A DNA stretch of 64,000 bases, taken from positions 1-64,000 of the forward strand of contig NZ_SWJG01000002.1 of assembly GCF_005870035.1 (NCBI RefSeq), written 5' to 3'. A program made the position numbers and the translations under genes. The notes beneath the pieces were generated by a model, which worked only from the letters and a program-made list of their open reading frames with translations, did no database searches and was not told the DNA's origin. This document shows, one piece after another, positions 44,301-51,639 of the stretch. Each line of letters opens with the position of its first letter. Position 1 is the stretch's first letter. This DNA is from Spirosoma lacussanchae. Its GTDB lineage: Bacteria > Bacteroidota > Bacteroidia > Cytophagales > Spirosomataceae.

Positions 44301-45502
44301 CACGAGATGCGCCCAATGCATTTGGTGGCGTTTCGCCAGGCCAGCTGTGCGCCGTATGACAGTTCGTCGTAGGTCTGCGTATAGGTACCTGTCGCCTTGA
44401 TTTCCCGTTCCACTTCGCCCCAACGCCGAATCCGATCGGCCTGGGTCCACTCCAGCTCGGTGGCCAGCTGGTCAATAAACTCGCGGGCTGAGGCCAGTAG
44501 CCGCTGTACGCTGATCATGGGCTGTTGCAGCACATGGCTCACCCGGATGAGGAGCATCGACCAGGCCTTCTCCTGCTCGGCGGAGAAGTTGGGCAGATGC
44601 CGTTTCATGACCGCCAGCATGGGGGCCACCAGTTTAGGATAGGCCTCCGGCGGAATGCCGGCCCGCAGGTGGGTACGGCCCAGGTCGCGGAGTTCCGTAG
44701 CTACATCACGGCCTGCTTCGAGCGAGCGCGTCAGAAACACCAGCGTATGCATCAGGTGTTCGGCCAGCCCGTCAACGTCGGTACGGCCGAAGTAGGGGAG
44801 TAGCTCGGGCTGGGTCTGAAACAGCTCCTGATAAAACTCCGTACCGGTGGCCAGTGCGTTGGCCGCCATAATCTCGCAGCTTTTCCGCATGACCTGCACC
44901 ATGTCCGGCGTCAGCATGCTGGCATAGGCCCGATCCACGTCAAAAGCAGTGGGCAGCAGCTGGAGCGAGAAAAAGCGGTAGAAGGCCGACTCGTTGCCCT
45001 TGGCTATATTATCCCGATCGTAATCTTCAAGGTGTGGCACCTGAGCGATGGTCCACATCCACACCCGGCGGGCCGAGATCCAGTGAACGGGGCGCATACC
45101 CAGATCGGTCAGGAGCGCTATCTGCTGGTCGATTGATTGATGGTGAGCCGGTTGGGATGGGTATACACCCCGGTAACTTTCCCGCAGAATACGCTCGGTT
45201 TGCGGAATCAGCTGCCGCACGCTCTGGTCGAACAGCTGCGCGAAATAACCCGGAACCAGATCGACCGAATCGCCCAGCCGTTCGGCCAGGTCGGGGTTCT
45301 CGTGCAGGAGCCGCTCGAAGAACAACTCAACCAGCATATCCTGAAAAGCCAGGAATTTATTCCATACATCCTTGACAAGCACCTTTTCGGGGGCTGTCAG
45401 GAGTGGCATGGCAGCCAGCTCATCCTGAATGGCAGAGACCGTTGCCGGGGCAAGGTCAGGACCACGGGAGTGAGCCGGATCGTGAACGGAGAAAGTATTC
45501 AT
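41390..45502 (-). CDS. nos: Tandem globin - nitric oxide synthase - flavoreductase fusion
   Basis: This 1370-residue cytoplasmic protein would make NO and citrulline from arginine, O2 and NADPH. Residues about 35-190 are a degenerate globin-like domain. Residues about 195-330 are a clearer globin with a likely proximal His278 (DLGRTHLRAGIPPEAY). The NOS oxygenase (about 335-695) has the heme ligand Cys395 in AWRNATKCIGRISW, substrate Glu575 in GWFMETEIARNLW and pterin-stacking Trp656/Trp658 in CPAQWSWVVP. An FMN domain follows (LYGSETGTSES, 718-728), then the FAD (RLYSISS, 1084-1090) and NADPH (MVGPGTGLSPLVGF, 1154-1167; YVCGDAKMADDV) domains. The oxygenase-FMN linker is short and lacks an evident calmodulin site. 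A polar insert of about 45 residues follows the NADPH glycine motif. It is the fourth gene of the H-NOX operon. Confidence 0.95.
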   Translation of the reverse strand: MNTFSVHDPAHSRGPDLAPATVSAIQDELAAMPLLTAPEKVLVKDVWNKFLAFQDMLVELFFERLLHENPDLAERLGDSVDLVPGYFAQLFDQSVRQLIPQTERILRESYRGVYPSQPAHHQSIDQQIALLTDLGMRPVHWISARRVWMWTIAQVPHLEDYDRDNIAKGNESAFYRFFSLQLLPTAFDVDRAYASMLTPDMVQVMRKSCEIMAANALATGTEFYQELFQTQPELLPYFGRTDVDGLAEHLMHTLVFLTRSLEAGRDVATELRDLGRTHLRAGIPPEAYPKLVAPMLAVMKRHLPNFSAEQEKAWSMLLIRVSHVLQQPMISVQRLLASAREFIDQLATELEWTQADRIRRWGEVEREIKATGTYTQTYDELSYGAQLAWRNATKCIGRISWRNMLVRDMRHVNDPDAMFRECVEHMRLATNGGIIQTVMTVFRPKKPAERWGPRIWNSQYVRFAAYEQPDGSILGDPANLKLTQAIVRQGWTPPAEKTAFDYLPLVIDVPGQQPRLYSFQPDDVLRVTLEHPQYPAFDALNLQWCAVPAITNFRLDIGGVQYGCVPFNGWFMETEIARNLWEEGRYNLAEPIARSFNLDTSSALWHDRAFLELNVAVLHSFTKARVTLVDHQTAARQFMTHDQREKRAGRECPAQWSWVVPSAGGSTTPVWHHEMRDFYLNPSFHYAADRWSVIDDQYVMADDQVMASTPVAQRLLILYGSETGTSESYAHQTARRLSRYHPRVMALDEYDLAQLPQEQWLLIISSTFRKGELPANAQHFYAQIRQLPDGAFNKLHFAVLALGNTVYPHFCAAGIMLDQQLARLGANRAAALHKADEINGQAATFRQWLGLVARLLGEDPSRSTEEQTSQADWKLQVSFVDAEQVDTAETDKRLHRHPGVDVPVITNRELLKEVIVGSRSTRFIAFDISETGLTYETGDHVVIYPHNPPDLVERICHQINIDADAYFYTSLTTPEGADVLGDHTYPAPVRVGDVLTKDLDLSLREPYDELVDALLAAAQDPAERAMLESWSELLNRDEYDPDGQALKKHITDAFMSVCDLLDAFPSAALTFGQLIELLPRQRPRLYSISSCSLVYPTEIHVTVGVVQITTDEGYTRPGLCSNYLARLTTGDHVRLSVRTSNFRPPRDPQAPMLMVGPGTGLSPLVGFLQHREVQLRMLRQAQQSASGHALSDAPSATLNYPVSPLLKAMNGRPKTGWSSARPGETRLFFGCRNLNDYLYQQELETWHEEGILTHLDVAFSRLGEDRIYVQDLMGRQGAAIWEVLSQPDCHYYVCGDAKMADDVFAVLLNVARTYGGLSATEAVEFFRTMQHENRFFMDVWGVLLNFKQSMAEVQAAKYTQGERWLMDRIG

Positions 45503-45548
45503 CGTAAGTATATTGAGTTTAATGGAGTCGGCAGGCGTCGTTGATCAG

Positions 45549-46241
45549 TCATAACAGGTTCAGCCGGTTCATCAGTTCGGACTTGTTGGCCCGACTGATT
45601 GGAATTACCTTGTTTTGAATAACCAGCGTATTCTCTTCGATATCCACGATCTTGCCGAGGTGAACGATATACGATCGATGAACCCGCAGAAACTGTGGGC
45701 CCAGCTTCTCCTCGATATACTTCATGGTAGCGTACACAATATAGGTTTGTGTCGTGGTGAAGATCTTGACGTAGTCGCCCATATTCTCAATATAAGCGAT
45801 GGTGTCGAACGGGAGCCGGATATAGCGCCCGTCGGTTTTGATGTAAATTTCCTGCCGATCCTGCGATACCGTCGGCCGATTACGCGCCCCCAGTTCCAGC
45901 GCCCGCTCAACGGCAATTTTAAACCGGGGCAGGGTAATTGGCTTCTTCAGGTAGTCGGTTACCTGATACTGGTACGCATCGTAGGCATACTCGGTCTTAC
46001 TGGTGGTGAGCACCACCAGCGGAATAGACGACAGTTGCTCGAGCAGTCCGAAGCCCGACAGGTCCGGCATTTCGACATCGAGCCAGATCAGGTCAACGCT
46101 GTGTTCGGCCAGGTAATTCAGCGCTGGTGCTGCGCTGGCAAAGGTACCCACCACACTCAGGGCCTCGTGCTGTTCGCACATGCGCTGCAACGCGTTCCGC
46201 GCCATCAGCTCGTCATCTACAATGATACATGTCAAGCTCAT
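45549..46241 (-). CDS. LytTR-family response regulator
   Basis: This 230-residue two-domain regulator has a receiver (1-120) with acidic Asp9/Asp10, phospho-acceptor Asp55 (LIWLDVEMPD), the switch Thr in VVLTTSKTEYA and LKKPI. The LytTR DNA-binding domain (about 130-230) has IYIKTDGRYIRLPFDTIAYIENMGDYVKI, MKYIEEKLGPQFLRVHRSYIVHL and VIPISRANKSEL. LytTR proteins usually bind pairs of short direct repeats upstream of targets. It starts 3 bases after the hybrid kinase and ends 46 bases before the NOS gene, so it is the natural output of that kinase and a candidate regulator of its own operon. Confidence 0.95.
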   Translation of the reverse strand: MSLTCIIVDDELMARNALQRMCEQHEALSVVGTFASAAPALNYLAEHSVDLIWLDVEMPDLSGFGLLEQLSSIPLVVLTTSKTEYAYDAYQYQVTDYLKKPITLPRFKIAVERALELGARNRPTVSQDRQEIYIKTDGRYIRLPFDTIAYIENMGDYVKIFTTTQTYIVYATMKYIEEKLGPQFLRVHRSYIVHLGKIVDIEENTLVIQNKVIPISRANKSELMNRLNLL

Positions 46242-46244
46242 CGA

Positions 46245-48374
46245 TTAAGCTTTTGGAGAAAGCGTTTTTATCTCGTTCCGTAAGACCGGCAGCAGGTCTG
46301 TAACCTCTTCGACCAGCGCCTGACAACGTTGCACCAGCGGCTCTTTGTCTGCGTTCTGACCCAGGCTCCGTTCAATCTGGCGCAGTTCATCTTCCAGTCT
46401 CGACAGGCCCACCATACCCAGCGTTGGCTTCAGCTTATGGGCCATAGAAGCCAGCATCGACCAGTTCTGGTCGGTACAAAGGTCCGGTAACTGGAGTAGT
46501 TCAGGCACCACATCGTCCAGAAACGTGGCGAACATCTCGGCGGCATGCTCTTTATCCGAACCGTATAGTTCAAACAGTCGCTGCCGGTCCAGAACATCAT
46601 CGGCTGGTAAGGTGGGTTTCGGCTTAACCGAAGGGTCTGTTTTACGGGGGGCGGCTTCCGACGCGGCCGTTGGGGCGTATCGCTCCAGTATGTTCAGCAG
46701 CTGACTTGGCTCGAAAGGCTTGGTCAGGAAATCGTTCATTCCTACTTCCATTGCCAGGCTTTTGTGATCGAGCATGGCGGAGGCTGTCAGGGCGATGATG
46801 GGTATGTGCTGGTTGGGGTTGTGGGTGCTCCGGATGGCCACAGTGGCTTCGTAGCCGTCCATAATCGGCATCTGAATATCCATCAGGATCATGTCGAACC
46901 GCTGCTGTTTGGCTTCCTCAACGGCTTTTTTCCCGTCCGACGCCAGCGTGAACGGAATCTTCCACTTGGTGAGCAGACTGCCGATATAGGTCTGGTTCAT
47001 CAGGTTGTCTTCAACGACCATAACGTGGCTGACGGGCAGTTTACCCACTGTCTTCAGAACAGGGTTGCCAGCATCCCGGTTGTCGGTCGTGGCCGTAGCG
47101 CGGACGTAGGGTAATTTGAACGTAAAGGTACTTCCCTGTCCGTTCTGGCTTCTGACGCTGATGGTTCCTTCCTGAATCTCAACCAGCTCTTTGGTGATAG
47201 CCAGGCCGAGACCGGTTCCTTTGTACTTGTGTCCCTGCGGATTTACTTGTCTGAATTTCTTGAAAATCAGACCCTGTTTATCTTCTGGAATACCGACGCC
47301 CGTATCGGTCACGCTAAACTCGATCCAGCAGCGGTTGTCGTCCTCCTGTACAATCCGGGCGGTGATCTGAATACTGCCTTCTTCCGTGAATTTTTCGGCG
47401 TTGCCGATCAGGTTCATCAGAATCTGGTTCAGCATGACATCGTCGCCGATAAAATCGCCCGAAATACGGGCGTCGTGCATCACGTCGATGGTAACGGGGC
47501 GGTTATGCAGTTTGATCTCGAACACCTTCTGGGTTGCCCGCAGCAGCCCCGCCAGGTCGAAGGGGCGCGGACTCACTTCAATGCGGCCTGCTTCAATTTT
47601 GGTCATGTCGAGCAGATCGGAAATCAGGCTGTGCAGAAAGTCGGCCGATGTTTTCAGGATATCGATGTACTCGCGTTGCTGGCGGGTCGGCTGTGTATCG
47701 AACAGCAGGTGCGACATTCCGATAATGGCGTTGAGGGGCGTTCTGATCTCATGGCTCATGTTGGTCAGAAACTGCTTTTCGGCCCGTTGGGCTTCTTCGG
47801 CTACCTGACGGGCTTTGGCCAGCTCCTGTTCGGCCAGTTTGCGGTCCGACACGTCACGGGCCACGGCTACCAGTTCTACAATCTGACCATCGACGGTAAT
47901 CGGCCGTACGGTCTGACCAATCCAGACGTGGCGACCGTCTTTTGACCGGATCGGAAACTCGTTGTAGGTACTGTCCTGGCCTTCGGTCATCATGGCCAGG
48001 TAAAAATCGGTCAGGGGTTTGCGGTAGTCGTCATCGACGAAGCGCGTAAAATGCGTACCGACAAATTCCGCTTCCGTATAGCCGAGCGATTTCTCAACTA
48101 CCGGACTAACGAACGTGAAATACCCCCTGGGCGAAATTTTGTAGATGATGTCCTGTACCGATTCGATCAGTTGCCGATAGCGTTGTTCGCTTTGCTCCAG
48201 CTCGCCCAGCTTGTCGCGCACCTGCTGTTCGAGGTGGTCGTTAAGGTGCTGGAGCTGGTTGTTGGCATTGTAGAGGGCCAGTGCTTTTTTTTCAAGTATG
48301 GCCTCTGCCTGTAAGCGGGCTGCTTTTTCCCGCGCCAACCGCCTTTTGATCAGGTCTATGTCGTTGTCGGGCAT
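46245..48374 (-). CDS. Hybrid sensor kinase (coiled coil-PAS-HisKA-HATPase-REC-HPt)
   Basis: This 709-residue protein has no membrane helix. It has an N-terminal coiled coil (about 10-65, LARE...LEQQVRDKLGELEQ), PAS (65-180, YKISPRGYFTFVSPVVEKSLGY), dimerisation helix with His208 (FLTNMSHEIRTPLNAIIG), ATPase (N-box NLIGNAEKFT, DTGVGIPEDK, GTGLGLAITKELVE), receiver with Asp499 (MILMDIQMPIMDG) and an HPt domain with His646 (MAHKLKPTLGMVG). The parts predict a full phosphorelay, His208 to Asp499 to His646, then Asp55 of the LytTR regulator 3 bases downstream. It starts 4 bases after the H-NOX gene. H-NOX proteins are known to control such kinases by direct contact, so the signal is probably NO bound to H-NOX. 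Confidence 0.95.
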   Translation of the reverse strand: MPDNDIDLIKRRLAREKAARLQAEAILEKKALALYNANNQLQHLNDHLEQQVRDKLGELEQSEQRYRQLIESVQDIIYKISPRGYFTFVSPVVEKSLGYTEAEFVGTHFTRFVDDDYRKPLTDFYLAMMTEGQDSTYNEFPIRSKDGRHVWIGQTVRPITVDGQIVELVAVARDVSDRKLAEQELAKARQVAEEAQRAEKQFLTNMSHEIRTPLNAIIGMSHLLFDTQPTRQQREYIDILKTSADFLHSLISDLLDMTKIEAGRIEVSPRPFDLAGLLRATQKVFEIKLHNRPVTIDVMHDARISGDFIGDDVMLNQILMNLIGNAEKFTEEGSIQITARIVQEDDNRCWIEFSVTDTGVGIPEDKQGLIFKKFRQVNPQGHKYKGTGLGLAITKELVEIQEGTISVRSQNGQGSTFTFKLPYVRATATTDNRDAGNPVLKTVGKLPVSHVMVVEDNLMNQTYIGSLLTKWKIPFTLASDGKKAVEEAKQQRFDMILMDIQMPIMDGYEATVAIRSTHNPNQHIPIIALTASAMLDHKSLAMEVGMNDFLTKPFEPSQLLNILERYAPTAASEAAPRKTDPSVKPKPTLPADDVLDRQRLFELYGSDKEHAAEMFATFLDDVVPELLQLPDLCTDQNWSMLASMAHKLKPTLGMVGLSRLEDELRQIERSLGQNADKEPLVQRCQALVEEVTDLLPVLRNEIKTLSPKA

Positions 48375-48378
48375 ACGC

Positions 48379-48918
48379 TTAGTCTTTCACGATGTCGAAC
48401 AAAACCTGGCTGCCATCGGCGGTCAACTCCGTTTTCCGGATGGTGGCCGTTTCTCCATAATGAGCCAGGCACCCTTCGATCAGACCATAGGCGAAATCAG
48501 ATAGTTTCCGCTCTGACTGGTAATACATCTTCAGGTGGTTTTCTGAAGGCTGCTCCATGGCGAAGTGGGGTAGCTCCGCATCCGGATATAGCTTTCTCAC
48601 TTCAACATGTATGTAATGCTGAATGGAGTTTAGTAAACTAAAAGCAGAGGTAGACCGCTCGATAAACTGGTAGTAGTTGCGGGTAAAGGAACCAAACATA
48701 TACCGGCCGTAGGCCCGCAGCAGCTCATGAACGGGGGTTGTTGTATGCTGGCTGAGACTGTGCAGCAAAGTAACCATCTCGGCATGATCATACGTCCCAA
48801 TAGCCGTATAAATGCCTCCGGAAGGAAGATTACTTTGGTCCAATATGGTGTCTACCAGCGCGTAACCATACTGGTCCTCAACCATTTCTAAAAGCTCCGT
48901 AAATACAATTCCTTTCAT
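48379..48918 (-). CDS. H-NOX heme NO-binding sensor protein
   Basis: This 179-residue protein starts at the ATG at 48918 (MKGIVFTELLEMVEDQYG); a TTG two codons earlier is not needed. The proximal heme ligand is His104 in YIHVEVRKLYPDAELPHF. The heme propionate motif Y-x-S-x-R is Tyr133/Ser135/Arg137 in MYYQSERKL. At the place where O2-binding H-NOX proteins carry a distal Tyr (three residues before the conserved Gly145) this one has Phe142, which favours NO over O2. H-NOX proteins switch partner kinases or cyclases on NO binding. It is the first gene of the operon leading through the hybrid kinase and LytTR regulator to NOS. Confidence 0.95.
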   Translation of the reverse strand: MKGIVFTELLEMVEDQYGYALVDTILDQSNLPSGGIYTAIGTYDHAEMVTLLHSLSQHTTTPVHELLRAYGRYMFGSFTRNYYQFIERSTSAFSLLNSIQHYIHVEVRKLYPDAELPHFAMEQPSENHLKMYYQSERKLSDFAYGLIEGCLAHYGETATIRKTELTADGSQVLFDIVKD

Positions 48919-49161
48919 GTACAAGCAGTGAGATTAAAACCTTGGCAATATACCAATATGGGTAACAAATTATAAAATTATTAGATGAAATAATTACAAA
49001 TCATAATGGAATATCGACTTAGGTTTTCCAAAAATCGGCAAAACGGTACAGTTCATCGAATAATTGGCCACAAACTATAACAGTAAGATCAAATTTGGGT
49101 CATCAAAGAACAAAATAGTACTTAAGTCAACTACGCCAAAACTTCTACCATTTTCAAACGT

Positions 49162-49716
49162 ATGAAACCAGCATTGAATGACGAAGAAGTTATTCGTCAG
49201 TACCGTAATACTAACCCTAACGAGTGTTTTGAGCTGTTGTATAACCGATATGTACGCAAGGTATACAACAGATGTTATTCAATGACAAAAAATTCGGAGC
49301 AGGCTCAGGATTTTACTCATGATATTTTCCTGCGCATGTTTGCTCACCTGGATCGTTTTCAGGAGCGGTCGTCGTTTTCAACCTGGCTTTATTCGATCTC
49401 TTACAACTACTGCATCGATCAGATCAAGCGGTCGAACCGGCTGGCCACAACCGATCTGGATCAGGAAACCGAATACGCTGTAGCGCAGTCGGCCGATAGT
49501 GACAGTGCAGAAAATAACCTGCAGCAGCTGGCCAAAGCCATGGAATCCATTGCTCCGCAGGAAGCGCTGATTCTGCGGATGAAGTATCAGGAAGGGCTGG
49601 ATGTGCTTCAGATTGCCAAGAAGCTGAACCTGAAAGAAAGTGCCGTGAAAATGCGCCTGAAACGGTCGCGCGATAAAGTTCGTACCCTTTGCGAAGCATC
49701 ACTATGGGCGTCCTGA
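49162..49716 (+). CDS. RNA polymerase sigma factor, ECF type
   Basis: This 184-residue sigma-70 family protein has region 2 at about 25-95 (FELLYNRYVRKVYNRCYSMTKNSEQAQDFTHDIFLRMFAHLDRF, SFSTWLYSISYNYCIDQIKR) and region 4 at about 120-175 (MESIAPQEALILRMKYQEGLDVLQIAKKLNLKESAVKMRLKRSRDKV). Region 3 is absent, as expected for ECF sigma factors. No anti-sigma gene is recognised; the small protein at 49704 overlaps its end by 13 bases. It is divergent from the H-NOX operon across 243 bases. Confidence 0.94.
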   Translation: MKPALNDEEVIRQYRNTNPNECFELLYNRYVRKVYNRCYSMTKNSEQAQDFTHDIFLRMFAHLDRFQERSSFSTWLYSISYNYCIDQIKRSNRLATTDLDQETEYAVAQSADSDSAENNLQQLAKAMESIAPQEALILRMKYQEGLDVLQIAKKLNLKESAVKMRLKRSRDKVRTLCEASLWAS

Positions 49717-49973
49717 ACCATGATTTCTGCGTTACCGGGCTGCTGGCAACGTCGCCGGCGCCCCGCTATATCGCGTGTCAGCATACCGAAAAACGTACCC
49801 ATCTGACGGGCTTCGATACCTATGACGAAGCCCGGACCTACCTCACTACCCACACCAGTGCAGGCCGGGCCACCACGCTGGCCATCGTACAAACGCAGTA
49901 CGACCGGGTCGTTTATTACAAACGCCCGGTCGCATCGTGGTCAGCTGGTCGGCTGTTTAGTTTCTTTTTGTAA
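49704..49973 (+). CDS. Small unrecognised protein overlapping the sigma factor gene end
   Basis: This protein of about 89 residues starts at the ATG at 49704, 13 bases inside the sigma gene, and ends 17 bases inside the convergent DUF2807 gene. Its codon choice is like its neighbours (GCC, ACC, CTG, GTC endings). The middle (YIACQHTEKRTHLTGFDTYDEARTYLTT...IVQTQYDRVVYYKRP) reads like a small alpha/beta protein. I do not recognise a family. The overlap with the sigma gene suggests co-translation, so it may be an accessory of that sigma factor. Confidence 0.5.
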   Translation: MGVLNHDFCVTGLLATSPAPRYIACQHTEKRTHLTGFDTYDEARTYLTTHTSAGRATTLAIVQTQYDRVVYYKRPVASWSAGRLFSFFL

Positions 49974-50661
49974 TATCAGACCCGCCCGACTCGCTCTTGC
50001 CCAGCACCCGGGCCGAGCCGTAGTAGTAAATATCAGAGCCGCCCGAGGCTTTCAGACTTAACTCGCGGGTGGCGTTGATGTAGACGTCAGACCCACCCGA
50101 CGAGACCGCATTGCCAACTTCGACAACCAGCTTGCGGGCGTCGAGGTCGGCCCCGCCCGAGCCGCTGGCGTTGAGTACCTGGGCCGACCCTTCGATGAGC
50201 AGATCAGCTCCGCCCGAGGCCGACGCATTCAGGTCGTTTGCTTTCAGGCTCAGCTTAATATCAGCCCCACCCGATGCGTCGATGTTCAGATCGTTGAACG
50301 AGAGCGTTCCCTGGCCCAGTATATCGGCGCCCCCCGATGCCTGCAGATCGGTCAGTTGTTTGAACGTCAGGTAAGCCTTGACGTAGCGGTCACGCCCGAA
50401 GTTGAACCCCCAGTTTCCTCCTTTGCGCTCGATGTACAGCCGGAGGGTGCCGTTGCGAACCTCCGACTTCACGTCTTCTTCGTCAACCCCTTTGGATTCG
50501 ATCGTCAGCCTTTCGCTGTTGCCCTGCGTCAGATAGACGTCAATGCCACTCGAAACGCTTAGTTTCGTAAAGCTCGATATAGGCCGGTCTTTTTTCCAGT
50601 CACGGCTGGTCGTACTCAGACTCGCCGTAAAGAGAACCAGCAGCACAGTAAGTATTTTCAT
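49957..50661 (-). CDS. DUF2807 head GIN domain secreted protein
   Basis: This 234-residue protein has a signal peptide (ILTVLLVLFTASLSTTS) and then a right-handed beta-helix-like DUF2807 domain. The second half is built from rungs of about 19-21 residues each ending in a variant of ASGGADI/GSGGADL/SGGSDI, about seven in all (LQASGGADILG, DASGGADIKL, ASGGADLLIE, GSGGADLDAR, SSGGSDVYI, ASGGSDIYY, SGGSDITK). The family is common in Bacteroidota envelopes; the function is unknown. Confidence 0.9.
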   Translation of the reverse strand: MKILTVLLVLFTASLSTTSRDWKKDRPISSFTKLSVSSGIDVYLTQGNSERLTIESKGVDEEDVKSEVRNGTLRLYIERKGGNWGFNFGRDRYVKAYLTFKQLTDLQASGGADILGQGTLSFNDLNIDASGGADIKLSLKANDLNASASGGADLLIEGSAQVLNASGSGGADLDARKLVVEVGNAVSSGGSDVYINATRELSLKASGGSDIYYYGSARVLGKSESGGSDITKRN

Positions 50662-50932
50662 GGCTGAAACAAGTTAATGATTTGATACAAGATGCGAGTT
50701 AATGGCTTATTGTTGCATGAAGCCCAAAAAAAAGTGTCCGGTTTTAGAGGAATTCCTGTCCGCTATCGGACGTCATAGTGGTTTTATTTTAGGTAATTAA
50801 CTGACAGACAACCAGAAAAGGAAGCTGGCACGGCGCTTGAACAGGGTGTCGGGGTCAGAGCGCCGGGCTGCAGCCGCGGCCCGCAAATTACGGAATATCA
50901 GCGCGACTGAAGTAACTCAAAATAAATCGATT

Positions 50933-51628
50933 ATGATTCAACTTCGCAACGTGTCGAAATACTATCCGGCCGGATTTGGTCGGGTTTATGTACTGCGGAC
51001 TATCAATCTTAGCATCGCGCAGGGCGAGTTTGTGTCGATCATGGGGCCGAGCGGATCGGGTAAAAGTACGCTGCTCCATATTCTGGGCCTGCTCGAAGAA
51101 CCATCGGAAGGGGAGTATCTGTTTGCCGATCAGCCCGTTCAGAAACTGAGCGAAAAACGCCGGACCGAACTCCACCGAACGCAGATCGGCTTTGTGTTTC
51201 AGGCCTATCACCTGATTGACGAACTGACGGTCTATGAAAATATTGAAACCCCGCTGCTGTACAAAGGCGTAGGCAGCTCGGAGCGTAAAAGTCGGGTGGC
51301 TGAGCTGCTCGACCGGTTCAATATGGTGGCCAAAAAAGATCTGTTCCCGGCTCAGCTGTCGGGCGGGCAGCAGCAGCTGGTCGGTATTGCGCGGGCGCTG
51401 GCGGCCCAGCCGAGCGTCATCTTTGCCGACGAGCCTACCGGCAACCTGCATTCCGATCAGGCCCGCGATATTATGGAACTGTTTCGGGAGTTGAACCAGA
51501 AAGACGGGGTTACCATCGTGCAGGTGACACACTCCGAGCTGAACGCCGAATACGGGTCTCGCATCGTGCGGCTGAAAGACGGATGGCTCGAAGAGAGCGG
51601 CCAGCCGGCTGTTGGTACTACCCTGTGA
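50933..51628 (+). CDS. ABC transporter ATP-binding protein (MacB/LolD type)
   Basis: This 231-residue ATPase begins MIQLRNVSKYYPAG at the ATG at 50933; the upstream in-frame extension is not family sequence. Walker A is GPSGSGKSTL, the Q-loop is QTGFVFQAYHL-like IGFVFQAYHLIDELTVYENIETPLLY, the signature is LSGGQQQLVGIARAL, and Walker B is VIFADEPTGNLHS, a wording of the MacB/LolD group that couples to FtsX-type permeases. It fits with the TolC and adaptor genes at 52513-55511, separated only by a gene on the other strand. No permease lies beside it. Confidence 0.92.
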   Translation: MIQLRNVSKYYPAGFGRVYVLRTINLSIAQGEFVSIMGPSGSGKSTLLHILGLLEEPSEGEYLFADQPVQKLSEKRRTELHRTQIGFVFQAYHLIDELTVYENIETPLLYKGVGSSERKSRVAELLDRFNMVAKKDLFPAQLSGGQQQLVGIARALAAQPSVIFADEPTGNLHSDQARDIMELFRELNQKDGVTIVQVTHSELNAEYGSRIVRLKDGWLEESGQPAVGTTL

Positions 51629-51639
51629 GCGGGTAGTTA

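Noticed and set aside
43448..44359. 303-residue plus-strand frame inside the NOS gene
   Set aside because: It is opposite to well-supported NOS oxygenase sequence and shows no domain.
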